Source: Hydrogenophilales bacterium (GTDB taxonomy: Bacteria > Pseudomonadota > Gammaproteobacteria > Burkholderiales > Thiobacillaceae). From it: a stretch of 64,000 nt of DNA. Shown here piece by piece: positions 1 through 9,240 of this stretch (the first letter of the stretch is position 1; each line of letters begins with the position of its first letter). The notes below the pieces were generated by a model, which worked only from the letters and a program-made list of their open reading frames with translations, was not told where the DNA came from and did not search any database. The position numbers and the translations under genes were made by a program. Location of the stretch: NCBI GenBank assembly GCA_016195805.1, contig JACPYT010000016.1:124001-188000 (forward strand). The letters are read 5' to 3'.

Positions 1-714
1 GACGGCGACGCCCGCAAGCTGCTGAACCTGCTGGAACAGCTCGACACCGCTGCGGCGACCGCGCAGGTGAAGGAAATCGACGCCACCTTCGTCGAGAACG
101 CACTGGCCCAGTCGCTGCGCCGCTTCGACAAGGGCGGCGAGAATTTCTACGACCAGATCTCCGCACTGCACAAGAGCGTGCGCGGCAGCGACCCCGACGC
201 CTCGCTCTACTGGCTGGTGCGCATGCTCGACGGCGGCGCCGACCCGCGCTATCTCGGCCGGCGGCTGATCCGCATGGCGAGCGAAGACATCGGCCTGGCC
301 GATCCGCGCGCGTTGCGACTGGCGCTTGACGCCGTCGAAACCTACGAACGCCTCGGCACGCCCGAAGGCGAACTGGCGCTCGCCGAAGCCTGCCTCTACC
401 TGGCCTGCGCGCCCAAGAGCAACGCCGTCTACGTCGCCTACAATGCCGCGCGCGCCTTCGTGCAGTCCAACCCCTCCAACGACGTCCCCATCCATCTGCG
501 CAACGCGCCGACCAAGCTGATGAAGGAGCTCGGCTACGGCCGCGCCTACCGCTACGCCCACGACGAGCCCGAAGCCTACGCCGCCGGCGAACGCTACTTC
601 CCCGACGACATCCAGGAACAGACCTGGTACCAGCCCACCCCGCGCGGACTCGAAGGCAAGATCGCCGAGAAGCTGGCGCATCTGAAAAAGCTGGATGAGG
701 AGGCGGGGAAGTAG
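1..714 (+). CDS. rarA: Replication-associated recombination protein A (RarA/MgsA), 3' part
   Basis: The reading frame is open from the first base, so the gene begins outside the window and only about 237 C-terminal residues are seen. They match the helical, tetramer-forming C-terminal half of the RarA/MgsA/WRNIP1 AAA+ family: a segment with DGGADPRYLGRRLIRMASED, then the NAARAFVQ and HLRNAPTKLMKELGYG stretches, and the terminal RYFPDD...WYQPTPRG block. The Walker motifs lie upstream of the window. RarA acts at stalled replication forks as a clamp-loader-like ATPase. The internal ATG at 67 is not a likely start because homology continues upstream of it. The family assignment is firm; activity cannot be judged from this half. 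Confidence 0.93.
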   Translation, partial: DGDARKLLNLLEQLDTAAATAQVKEIDATFVENALAQSLRRFDKGGENFYDQISALHKSVRGSDPDASLYWLVRMLDGGADPRYLGRRLIRMASEDIGLADPRALRLALDAVETYERLGTPEGELALAEACLYLACAPKSNAVYVAYNAARAFVQSNPSNDVPIHLRNAPTKLMKELGYGRAYRYAHDEPEAYAAGERYFPDDIQEQTWYQPTPRGLEGKIAEKLAHLKKLDEEAGK

Positions 715-792
715 CGCATAACGACGAGGGAGCGGAGCGCAGGGGTTGCCTTACAATGAAGTCACAATACCGATCTGATTCATCACGACACC

Positions 793-2007
793 GTGCTTAA
801 AAAGATTAAAGCCAGGGACCTCCTGCCAGGCATGCACCTGCACGAACTGTGCGGCTCATGGATGGAACATCCGTTCTGGCGCAGCAAGTTCACCCTGAAC
901 GATCCCGAAGACATCCGACGCATTCTCGAAAGCGGCATCGCCGAGGTCTGGATCGATACCGACAAGGGCCTGGACGTCCCGGGCAAGATCAGGGCGGAGG
1001 TCGAGGAGTCGGTTACCGACGTGCTGATGGAGGCGGAGATCGCACAGCACGGCAGGGCGACCGGCCCGGCGTCGATGAGCGAAGAGCTTCAGCGGGCCGC
1101 CATGATCTGCGCCAAGGCCAAGCAGGCGGTTGTCTCCATGTTCCAGGAAGTGCGCATGGGCAACGCCATCAGCGCCGAGGCGGCCGGCGACCTAGTCGAG
1201 GAAATCTCGTCGTCGGTGCTGCGCAATCCCGGCGCGCTGATCAGCCTGGCGCGGCTCAAGACCGCCGACGACTACACCTACATGCATTCCGTCGCGGTCT
1301 GCGCCCTGATGGTGTCGCTGGGGCGGCAATTGGGGCTGGAGGAGAAGGACGTGCGCGAGGCGGGCATGGCCGGCCTGATGCACGACCTGGGCAAGGCCCT
1401 GATGCCGATGGACGTGCTCAACAAGCCGGGCAAGCTCACCGACGACGAGTTCCGCATCATCAAGAGCCATCCCGTCGAGGGCCATCGCCTGCTGGTCGAG
1501 GGCAAGACCGCCAGCGACATCGTGCTCGACGTCTGTCTCCACCACCACGAAAAGGTCGACGGCAGCGGCTACCCCGACCGCCTCGGCGGCGACCGCATCA
1601 GCCTCGTCGCCAAGATGGGCGCGGTGTGCGATGTCTACGACGCCATCACCTCCAACCGCCCCTACAAGGCGGGCTGGGACCCTGCCGAATCCATCCGGAA
1701 AATGACCGAATGGAGCAAGGGCCACTTCGACGAACGGGTGTTCCAGGCCTTCATCAAGAGCATCGGCATCTACCCGGTCGGCTCGCTGGTGAAGCTCGGC
1801 TCCGGCCGTCTGGCCGTGGTGGCCGAGCAGTCGGATAAATCGCTGCTGGCGCCGCGCGTCAAGGTCTTCTTCTCGACCAAATCGCAGACCTACATCGTTC
1901 CGGAACTGATCGACCTCTCGCGTCCGGGCACGACGGAAAAGATCGTCAGCCGGGAAGACGCAGCCCAGTGGGGAATCAGGAACCTGGACGAACTCTGGTT
2001 GAGCTGA
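793..2007 (+). CDS. HD-GYP domain c-di-GMP phosphodiesterase with DUF3391 N-terminus
   Basis: A 404-residue protein that starts with GTG. Residues about 1-130 resemble the DUF3391 domain often found in front of HD-GYP domains. The catalytic region follows, with the HD pair at about 197-198 (LMHDLGKA), the long HHHEKVDGSGYP signature near 250-261, and a following VCDVYDAITSNRPYK motif. These are the metal-binding and GYP residues expected for an active cyclic-di-GMP phosphodiesterase. There is no receiver domain or membrane segment, so the protein should be cytoplasmic. It stands alone between rarA and a toxin-antitoxin pair. Family assignment is secure; the signal it responds to is unknown. 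Confidence 0.9.
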   Translation: MLKKIKARDLLPGMHLHELCGSWMEHPFWRSKFTLNDPEDIRRILESGIAEVWIDTDKGLDVPGKIRAEVEESVTDVLMEAEIAQHGRATGPASMSEELQRAAMICAKAKQAVVSMFQEVRMGNAISAEAAGDLVEEISSSVLRNPGALISLARLKTADDYTYMHSVAVCALMVSLGRQLGLEEKDVREAGMAGLMHDLGKALMPMDVLNKPGKLTDDEFRIIKSHPVEGHRLLVEGKTASDIVLDVCLHHHEKVDGSGYPDRLGGDRISLVAKMGAVCDVYDAITSNRPYKAGWDPAESIRKMTEWSKGHFDERVFQAFIKSIGIYPVGSLVKLGSGRLAVVAEQSDKSLLAPRVKVFFSTKSQTYIVPELIDLSRPGTTEKIVSREDAAQWGIRNLDELWLS

Positions 2008-2161
2008 CCGCGTTCCGGCGACGTCCCCATCGTGCGGATCAAGGTCCATCCGTGCTTGCACGCGGCAACCCGATCTGCTTATCCGACCCGGCGTTGCAAA
2101 AAGTCCATAAATGGACTAAGTTAACATCATCAGTCCAAAACGATACTTACGTGGGGGCGCG

Positions 2162-2578
2162 ATGCAAAGCACAGCCAATGCCGTCAGGATCCAGAGCAAA
2201 CCGGGCAGCCGCGAGCTGTCCGCCGCTGGTCTGCGCGCCTTCTTCAACATCGCGCGCGATTGGGGGCTTTCCACCGACGAGCAGATGGTGCTGCTGGGCG
2301 CGCCGGGACGGTCCACCTTCTTCAAGTGGAAATCCGCGCCCGAAACCGCCGACCTCAAGCGCGACACCCTCGAGCGCGTGTCCTACCTGCTGGGTATCTA
2401 CAAGGCGCTGCAGATCCTGTTGCCCGCTGCCGATGCGGCCGACGCCTGGGTGAAGAAGCCCAACAGCGCGCCGCTCTTCGGCGGCAAGAGCGCGCTCGAC
2501 CGCATGCTCGGCGGCAACGTCGCCGACCTCGTCGCCGTGCGTCAGTACCTGGATGCCCGGCGCGGCGGCTGGGCATAG
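2162..2578 (+). CDS. Xre/MbcA/ParS-type antitoxin
   Basis: A 138-residue protein. The N-terminal part (about 20-85) looks like a degenerate Xre-type helix-turn-helix region. The C-terminal part (about 90-138) fits the MbcA/ParS/Xre toxin-binding domain (formerly DUF2384), including FGGKSALDRMLGGNVADLV and the terminal VRQYLDARRGGW. Antitoxins of this family bind RES-domain toxins, and a RES gene follows 104 bases downstream, so the pair reads as a type II module. The gap between the two genes is mostly filled by a dispersed repeat, which is odd for a tightly coupled operon. Autoregulation through the upstream AT-richer region is likely but not shown. Confidence 0.88.
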   Translation: MQSTANAVRIQSKPGSRELSAAGLRAFFNIARDWGLSTDEQMVLLGAPGRSTFFKWKSAPETADLKRDTLERVSYLLGIYKALQILLPAADAADAWVKKPNSAPLFGGKSALDRMLGGNVADLVAVRQYLDARRGGWA

Positions 2579-2599
2579 GCAATGAAACTTGCCGTTCGT

Positions 2600-2674
2600 C
2601 CTGAGCCAGCGGAAGGGTCGCCGCTCAGCGGCGGGGCACCCACCGGCATACTCCTTGCGGGTGCTGTCGAAGGA
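2600..2674. repeat. 75-bp dispersed repeat, copy A
   Basis: This stretch between the antitoxin and RES toxin genes is nearly identical, in reverse orientation, to 16559-16633 (about two differences in 75 bases by eye). It contains a short internal palindrome (GCCGCTCAGCGGC) and ends in a TGTCGAAGGA motif. The related core TTCGTCCTGAGC/GTCGAA recurs at 8510-8533, 16634-16660 and 16736-16860. It looks like a REP-type intergenic element rather than a coding sequence. Confidence 0.8.
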
Positions 2675-2682
2675 CCAGTTAA

Positions 2683-3366
2683 GTGTCCACCTATCCCACC
2701 AGAACGCTGAAGTGGAACCCGGCCTACCGGGTCATCCCCAGCCGCTTTCCCGCTGTCGGCCTGTTCGAGCGCGTCGCCCGCCCCGAGGATTTCGACGCGC
2801 TGTATGCGCTGGAAGCCATGACCAACGACCGCATCCGCGACGAAGTCGGCGAGATCAGCCTCGTCCCTGCGGAGGAGCGGCTGTTCGGCCCCGGCAGCAC
2901 CTGCATCATGGCCGCGTTCACCCATCTCAACCCGCTGGGCAGCCGCTTCAGCGACGGCCGCTACGGCGTGTTCTATTGCGCCCGCAAGCGCGACACCGCC
3001 ATCGCCGAAACCCGCCATCACGCCGCCCTGTTCATGGCCGCCACGCAGGAGCCGTCGATGCGACTGCAAATGCGGCTCTACAGCGTGGAAGCCAACGGCA
3101 AGGTGGCCGACCTGCGCGCGGCCAGCCAGGCCGATCCCCGCATCGTCGATCCGGACGACTACACCTATCCGCAATCGATCGGACGAAAACTCAGGTCAGA
3201 CGGAACGCAAGGCATTCTTTACCCCTCGGTACGTCACCCCGGCGGCGAATGCCTGGCGGCTTTTCGCACGGGGATATTGAGAAACTGCCTGCACGCCGCC
3301 TACCTGGAATACAACTGGAACGGGCAGGGCATCGATGCGGTGTTCGAGGTCAATCAGGTGCTGTGA
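2683..3366 (+). CDS. RES-domain toxin (probable NAD+-degrading)
   Basis: A 227-residue protein that starts with GTG, encoded directly behind the dispersed repeat and downstream of the MbcA-like antitoxin. It carries the features that name the RES family: an early Arg in AYRVIPSRFP, a central R-x-G-VFYCA...TAIAETRHH with the Glu, and a late Ser in GILYPSVRHPGGECLAAF. RES toxins of the MbcT/ParT type break down or use NAD+ and are held inactive by the Xre/MbcA partner. The length is typical. Function is inferred from the family; the key residues appear intact, so it could be an active toxin. Confidence 0.88.
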   Translation: MSTYPTRTLKWNPAYRVIPSRFPAVGLFERVARPEDFDALYALEAMTNDRIRDEVGEISLVPAEERLFGPGSTCIMAAFTHLNPLGSRFSDGRYGVFYCARKRDTAIAETRHHAALFMAATQEPSMRLQMRLYSVEANGKVADLRAASQADPRIVDPDDYTYPQSIGRKLRSDGTQGILYPSVRHPGGECLAAFRTGILRNCLHAAYLEYNWNGQGIDAVFEVNQVL

Positions 3367-3403
3367 AGGCAGGGTACGGCACCGTTTTCCGGCACATTCC
3401 ATG

Positions 3404-6304
3404 TCATCGCCGCGCCTGCAGCGCCGGATGATCGGGCAGCCGCTCGGGCAGGGCCTCGCGAATCTGCTCCGGGGTCATCTGCAGGGCCGAGGTGTTGCTG
3501 AGCGGCGAGAACAGCGGCGCAAACACCTTGAGCCCGATGTGCCGCCCCAGTTCGCGATAACTCTCGAACTGGTTTTCGTCGAAGAACTGGTCGCTCGTCG
3601 ATTCGTGGGGAAAGCTGCGGTGGCAGGCGGCATATTCGCGCACATCGCTTGATTCGTCGCCGCTCTGCGAGGCCTTGATGTAGATCAGCACGCCCGGCTG
3701 CAGCCCATTCGGATAGCGGATGCAACCGACCGCGAAGTGCGATTCGCAGCGTTTGGATTTGCCCTTGGGCGGCCGCAGCGCGGCAAGGTCGATCTCGACG
3801 CTGACCCCGAAATCGGTCCAGCATTTGCGGATGGCGTTGGCCAGGTCCTCAAACTGGTAGTCCGGATCGCAGCCGGCATCCACCGCCACCACGATGTGGC
3901 AGCGCCGGCGCACCAGCTCGTAGATGCCGAGGTTCTCGAAATGGCCGCCGTCCGAAACATTAAGGAAGCGGGAACGGCTGTTCAGCGTTCCGAATACCTC
4001 CTTGATCAGGGCGAGGCCGCCGAAACGCGGGCTGGCCTTGCGCCAGGCGTGGGGGTGGCGCGGATTGCCGCACCAGCGCCCGAGGCGAACGTTGAACACG
4101 CTCAGCAATGCCGACATGACGGCCGACGTGTGATAGCCCATGTTGGGATTGGCCGCCGCCCCCGACGTGGCCACCACATTGCCCAGCTGGATGCCGCCCG
4201 GCGCATTCAGGAAAACAAACTGGTTGGCCCCGTAGTCTTCGGTGAGGCGATAGGCGCCGATGCGGTCGCCGTCCGAATCCCAGAATTCGTAGCCGGTATA
4301 GCGGGGCGTGAAGGTGAAGGATGCGGCTCGCCGCGTCTGCCAGGCCAGGTCCTCGCCGCCGGTCAGATTCATCGCCGCATTGATGATGGGGAAGGGCCGC
4401 TGGTTCTGCAGCACCGACAGCGGCAGGTCGTCCCCGGGGTCGAAGCCGGTGAACGGGTGGGGCTTGCGCACGACCTTGGTCGGCACGGCCTGTCCCACGC
4501 GCGTGGCACCGAGATAGCAGCGGGTCAGGCGGTTGCGGTAGAAGCCGTGCAGCGAGAACAGGTTGATGTCGATCCGCCAGCCCAGCAGACCGAACACCGC
4601 CGCGCAAACACCGCCCACCCACAGCACATCGGTCAGGTCCACCCGCGCCAGATTGAACAGGGACGCATGCAGGATGGGCGCGAACCGGTCTGCCGCACCG
4701 ATCGGCACGCAGGCGTCGCATAGTCCGCCGGGGGTGGCCAGCACCGCATGCAGCACGCTCGCCAGCCCGATCGCCAGGCCGATGATGAACACATAGGGCA
4801 CTACCACGACCACCCTGTTCAACCAGACCTTGCCCCCGCCTGATTGACCTTTGCCACCGGTCAGCGAGCTCTTGCCCAGCAGCACCCCGCCGATACTGCT
4901 GGCCGCCCAGGCCAGGCCGCCGGCCAGGGCGAGCCCCGCCAGCCACTTCACCAGCGGCGCCGCATACAGGGTGACCGCAAACACGCCCAGCCAGATCACC
5001 GCCGCCTCAACGACAAATCCCCCGAGGCGTGCCCACCACTCGCGGTCCTGGTCCGTATACAGCCGCTTCATCATCCCGATGTGCAGAGTCACCACGCCCG
5101 AATAGCTCAGCAACACCAGTGGCGTGCCGAACGTGGTCGCGTAGGCGACGCCGCCCACTTCGGGAAGACTCCCGGCCCCCTTGCGCAGGTAATAGAAAAT
5201 CACCCCGCCTAGCGCGCCCGCCAGCAGCGTCCAGGGAAGCTGCCAGGCGAAACGGACCAGCCCCGCCGCCCACTCGATCAAGTCGTCCATCGCCTCACGC
5301 AGTCGCTTGGGATCACCAAGCGCCGCCCACAGCGCCAGCAGCTTTTTCAGCGCGGTCAGGGCGACTTTGCCTACCCCGCTCTTCAACCAGAAGACCACCA
5401 GCCAGGGCGCCAGATACACCAGCGTCGTCCACTTCACCCAGTCCCACAGCGAATACGCGGCAGCCGCGGTATGCGCCTGCAGCGCCAGTGCAAGCAGCCA
5501 TGCCGAGAGCAGCGAGGGCACCACGATCAGGACGACGATGAACCTCGGCCCGCTCGAATTGAAGCGGTCGACTTTTTGGAACCGCATCAGGCTCAGTGCG
5601 CAGGCGCCCACGGCAAGCAGCAGCGGGCCTATCGCCAGGCCCATCATTACGGGCAGCCCGGTGTCTGCCAGCGGCGTGGCCAGCGCGAACTTCGCCGGAT
5701 CGGCCAGCCAGCGGCCCCAGCCCAGCATCACATAGGGCAGCGTCAGCAGCGCGCAGAAGAACGCCACCAGGATCAGCTGGTTCAGCAGCAGATTGCGCAG
5801 ATACGTGGAAATCGCCGCCAGCGAATCGCCCGAGAACATCCCCAGCCTGGGCGTCAGGTAATTGCTGTAGCGGCGCAGGAAGCGCAGCGAAGGATGTTCC
5901 GGCGGGCAGTCCGAAGCCGGCGTGCCCGCCGCGCACCACGGCCGCGCTTCGCCCGAAAGCTCAAGCTCCACCGTCGCCAGCGCATCCTCCACCGACTGGC
6001 CCGGCCTGCGGCTGCGGAAAATCAGCGTCGACAGCCAGGCCCCGATATAGCCGCCGCCCGACACCGTCGACAGATAGTCGAACGCGCGCAGCAGCCGCAG
6101 CCGCGCCAGCGCCTGGATCACCCCCAGGCAGAACGTCGCGCTGCGTATTCCCCCGCCCGATAAGGCCAGCCCCACCAGCTGCGCCTTGTCGGCGCACGCC
6201 TCCGGGCATTGCTGCGGATCGTTCGCCTGCGGACGCAGCCGCCCGATCTCGTCCCGCAACACACTGGAAAACTCGGCGCTGACCGTATTCGTATTCGAAT
6301 CCAT
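3404..6304 (-). CDS. Large membrane patatin-like phospholipase
   Basis: A 966-residue protein encoded convergently with the RES toxin. The N-terminus has the patatin oxyanion loop (LALSGGGIRSATFC, about 48-59) and the nucleophile elbow TVSGGGYIGAW with the candidate Ser82. The second catalytic element, the Asp of VSDGGHFENLGIYELV, lies only near residue 784. Between them are several strongly hydrophobic stretches (about 170-240, 255-280, 345-375, 395-480, 500-590) that look like membrane helices, so the patatin fold seems split by a membrane insert. It is expected to hydrolyse lipids at the membrane. Its place beside toxin-antitoxin and restriction genes fits a defence role, but that is inference. 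The N-terminal start has no clear alternative. Confidence 0.85.
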   Translation of the reverse strand: MDSNTNTVSAEFSSVLRDEIGRLRPQANDPQQCPEACADKAQLVGLALSGGGIRSATFCLGVIQALARLRLLRAFDYLSTVSGGGYIGAWLSTLIFRSRRPGQSVEDALATVELELSGEARPWCAAGTPASDCPPEHPSLRFLRRYSNYLTPRLGMFSGDSLAAISTYLRNLLLNQLILVAFFCALLTLPYVMLGWGRWLADPAKFALATPLADTGLPVMMGLAIGPLLLAVGACALSLMRFQKVDRFNSSGPRFIVVLIVVPSLLSAWLLALALQAHTAAAAYSLWDWVKWTTLVYLAPWLVVFWLKSGVGKVALTALKKLLALWAALGDPKRLREAMDDLIEWAAGLVRFAWQLPWTLLAGALGGVIFYYLRKGAGSLPEVGGVAYATTFGTPLVLLSYSGVVTLHIGMMKRLYTDQDREWWARLGGFVVEAAVIWLGVFAVTLYAAPLVKWLAGLALAGGLAWAASSIGGVLLGKSSLTGGKGQSGGGKVWLNRVVVVVPYVFIIGLAIGLASVLHAVLATPGGLCDACVPIGAADRFAPILHASLFNLARVDLTDVLWVGGVCAAVFGLLGWRIDINLFSLHGFYRNRLTRCYLGATRVGQAVPTKVVRKPHPFTGFDPGDDLPLSVLQNQRPFPIINAAMNLTGGEDLAWQTRRAASFTFTPRYTGYEFWDSDGDRIGAYRLTEDYGANQFVFLNAPGGIQLGNVVATSGAAANPNMGYHTSAVMSALLSVFNVRLGRWCGNPRHPHAWRKASPRFGGLALIKEVFGTLNSRSRFLNVSDGGHFENLGIYELVRRRCHIVVAVDAGCDPDYQFEDLANAIRKCWTDFGVSVEIDLAALRPPKGKSKRCESHFAVGCIRYPNGLQPGVLIYIKASQSGDESSDVREYAACHRSFPHESTSDQFFDENQFESYRELGRHIGLKVFAPLFSPLSNTSALQMTPEQIREALPERLPDHPALQARR

Positions 6305-6474
6305 CTTTCCCCCTGTTTATTGCAGCGTGGCCAGCTGTCTTTGGTCTTCCTTATATTCATAGAGCAGGTTGGCGATGTCGGCGGTACCCGGGGTGGGTTT
6401 TTACGCGCTCAAAGAGATATACGCCTGCCCGGCTGGCGTGCGAAGATTCGGTTGATAACAAACGAGGGGAAGTC

Positions 6475-9240
6475 TTGGCTCCGCAGCCAGAACAACAAGC
6501 GAGGGGGAATATCGACGGGCTGCTGGAGGCGGCAGGCTGGCACGTCTGCGACGCTGATGCAGCCAACATCCACGCCGCGCGTGGTGTTGCTATCCGCGAG
6601 TTTCCGCTCCCTGGCCATGGTTTTGCTGATTACCTTTTATATGTGGACGGCAAGGCCGCCGGGGTGATCGAAGCCAAGAAAGAAGGCGTTACCCTCACCG
6701 GCGTCGAAACTCAGTCCGACAAATACACCAAGGGCCTGCCCGCCGGCCTGCCGCGCTGGAGCAACCCGCTGCCATTTGCCTACCAGTCCACCGGAGTCGA
6801 AACCCGTTTCACCAACGGCCTCGACCCCGTGCCGCGCTCGCGGTCGGTATTCGCCTTCCACAAGCCTGAACTGCTGGCCGAATGGCTGAACTACGCTCCG
6901 GCCGCGCAGCCGGGGCAGGGCGCCGCAGCAGAAGCCCCAGCCACCTTCCTCGCCCGTCTGCAACACATGCCGCCGCTCAAGGAAGAAGGCCTCTGGCCCG
7001 CGCAAATCACCGCGATCCGCAACCTCGAACAATCCCTGAAGGAAAACCGCCCGCGCGCCCTGATCCAGATGGCCACCGGCTCGGGCAAGACCTTCACCTC
7101 GATTTCCTTCATCTACCGGCTGATCAAGTTCGCCGGCGCGCGGCGCATCCTGTTCCTGGTCGACCGCGGCAACCTCGCCGACCAGACGCTCAAGGAATTT
7201 CAGCAATACGTCTCGCCCTACAACAACTTCAAGTTCAGCGAGGAATACATCGTCCAGCGCCTGCAGGGCAACCAGATCGACACCACCGCCCGCGTTTGCA
7301 TCTGCACCCTCCAGCGCATGTATTCCATGCTCAAGGGCCGCGACCTGCCGGCCGATCTGGAAGACGAATCGGTCGACCAGCTCGGCAAGCTGTTCAAACA
7401 GCCCGAGCCCATCGAATACAACCCCAGCATCCCCATCGAAACCTTCGACATCATCGTCACCGACGAAGCCCATCGCTCCATCTACAACCTGTGGGCGCAG
7501 GTGCTGGAATACTTCGACGCCTCCCTCATCGGCCTCACCGCCACGCCCGGCAAGCAGACCTTCGGCTTCTTCCACCAGAACCTGGTGATGGAATACAACC
7601 ACGAAATGGCCGTGGCCGACGGCGTCAACGTCAACTACGACGTCTACCGCATCAAGACCGCCATCAGCGAGGCGGGCAGCAAGGTCGAAGCCGGCTACTA
7701 CGTCGAAAAGCGCGAGCGCGAAACCCGCAAGACCCGCTGGGAAGAACTCGACGACGACTTCGCCTACGACCCCAACCAGCTCGACCGCGACGTCGTCACC
7801 CCCGACCAGATCCGCACCATCGTGCGCACCTTCCGCGACAAGCTGTTCAGCGAAATCTTCCCCGGTCGCACCGAAGTGCCCAAGACCCTCATCTTCGCCA
7901 AGGACGACAACCACGCCGAAAACATTGTCGAGATCCTGCGTGAGGAATTCGGCAAGGGCAACGACTTCGCCCAGAAGATCACCTACCGCACCACCGGCGC
8001 CACGCCCAAGGAACTCATCTCCGCCTTTCGCAACAGCTACCACCCCCGCGTCGCCGTCACCGTCGACATGATCGCCACCGGCACCGACATCAAGCCGGTG
8101 GAAATCGTCTTCTTCATGCGCGCCGTCAAATCGCGCGGCTTCTTCGAGCAGATGAAAGGCCGCGGCGTGCGCGTCATCAAGCCCGACGACCTCCGCGCCG
8201 TCACCCCAGACGCCAAGGCCAAGGACCACTTCGTCATCATCGACGCCGTCGGCGTGTGCGAGCAGGACAAGACCGATGCCCGCCCCATGGAGAAAAAGCC
8301 CAGCGTCAGCTTCGAGCGCCTGCTGCAAGCCGTCGCCTTCGGCAACACCGAAGACGACGTCATCACCAGCATCGCCGGCCGCCTGGCCCGAATGGAACAC
8401 CGCATCAGCGCCGAAGACGATGCGAAGATTCGAGTAGCAAGCGGCGGCCTAGGCCTAAAAGACCTAGCCCACCAGCTAGTCGAATCCCTGGACCCGGACC
8501 GCAGCACCGTTCGCCCTGAGCCCGTCGAAGGGCAAGCAAACCAAGCCCGCATCAAAGCTGCCAAACCCCTCTGCGACCCCGCCCTGCGCCAACTCATCCT
8601 CGACATCAAGGCCAAAAACGAAATCACCATCGACCACGTCAGCCAGGACCAGGTCATCGAAGCCGGCTTCAGCCAGGCCGCCCTCGACCGTGCCAAAGGC
8701 CTGGTGCAATCCTTCGAGCAATTCATCGCCGACCACAAAGACGAAATCACCGCCCTGCAAATCCTCTACAGCAAACCCTATAAACAGCGCCTTACCTTCG
8801 ACGCTGTGAAAGAACTCGCCGACGCCATCGAAAAGCCGCCCTACCTGTGGAACGAATCCCAGCTCTGGCAGGCCTACGCCGCGCTGGAAGCCAGCAAGGT
8901 CAAAGGCGCCAGCGGCAAACGCATCCTCACCGACCTGGTGTCGCTGGTCCGCTTCGCCATCCACCAGGACAACGAACTAGTGCCGTTCCCTGAACGCGTC
9001 AACGTCAACTTCAAGGCGTGGCTGGCAGGGCAGGAAAGCGCAGGCAAGCAATTCACGGCAGACCAGCGGCGCTGGCTGGAAATGATCCGCGACCACATCG
9101 CCGCCAATCTCGGCATCGAGCCGGACGATTTCGAATACGCGCCATTCGCTCAGGAGGGCGGCTTGGGCAAGGTGTATCAGCTTTTCGGTGATGAGTTGAG
9201 CAGTCTCATTGAGCAATTGAATGAGAGCTTGGCGGCATGA
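6475..9240 (+). CDS. hsdR: Type I restriction enzyme endonuclease/translocase subunit HsdR
   Basis: A 921-residue protein that starts with TTG behind a good ribosome site (GAGGGGA). Residues about 40-75 form the PD-(D/E)xK nuclease centre (GFADYLLYVDG...GVIEAKKEG). The SF2 helicase motor follows, with Walker A ATGSGKT near 200-206 and the DEAH box at about 330-333, then helicase motifs around MIATGTDIKPVE and QMKGRGVRV. The C-terminal third resembles the EcoEI-type HsdR C-domain that binds the methylase core. The subunit cleaves unmodified DNA after ATP-driven translocation. Residues 679-686 (VRPEPVEG) are encoded by a REP-like repeat inserted in frame. The gene overlaps hsdS by ATGA. All catalytic motifs are present. 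Confidence 0.95.
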   Translation: MAPQPEQQARGNIDGLLEAAGWHVCDADAANIHAARGVAIREFPLPGHGFADYLLYVDGKAAGVIEAKKEGVTLTGVETQSDKYTKGLPAGLPRWSNPLPFAYQSTGVETRFTNGLDPVPRSRSVFAFHKPELLAEWLNYAPAAQPGQGAAAEAPATFLARLQHMPPLKEEGLWPAQITAIRNLEQSLKENRPRALIQMATGSGKTFTSISFIYRLIKFAGARRILFLVDRGNLADQTLKEFQQYVSPYNNFKFSEEYIVQRLQGNQIDTTARVCICTLQRMYSMLKGRDLPADLEDESVDQLGKLFKQPEPIEYNPSIPIETFDIIVTDEAHRSIYNLWAQVLEYFDASLIGLTATPGKQTFGFFHQNLVMEYNHEMAVADGVNVNYDVYRIKTAISEAGSKVEAGYYVEKRERETRKTRWEELDDDFAYDPNQLDRDVVTPDQIRTIVRTFRDKLFSEIFPGRTEVPKTLIFAKDDNHAENIVEILREEFGKGNDFAQKITYRTTGATPKELISAFRNSYHPRVAVTVDMIATGTDIKPVEIVFFMRAVKSRGFFEQMKGRGVRVIKPDDLRAVTPDAKAKDHFVIIDAVGVCEQDKTDARPMEKKPSVSFERLLQAVAFGNTEDDVITSIAGRLARMEHRISAEDDAKIRVASGGLGLKDLAHQLVESLDPDRSTVRPEPVEGQANQARIKAAKPLCDPALRQLILDIKAKNEITIDHVSQDQVIEAGFSQAALDRAKGLVQSFEQFIADHKDEITALQILYSKPYKQRLTFDAVKELADAIEKPPYLWNESQLWQAYAALEASKVKGASGKRILTDLVSLVRFAIHQDNELVPFPERVNVNFKAWLAGQESAGKQFTADQRRWLEMIRDHIAANLGIEPDDFEYAPFAQEGGLGKVYQLFGDELSSLIEQLNESLAA
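8510..8533. repeat. REP-like repeat core inside hsdR
   Basis: The 24-base core beginning TTCGCCCTGAGCCCGTCGAA matches the repeat family seen in non-coding DNA at 2600-2674 and around 16634-16860. Here it is read in frame as VRPEPVEG in the linker between the HsdR motor and its C-terminal domain. The flanking codons remain in frame, so the repeat did not break the gene. Confidence 0.65.
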
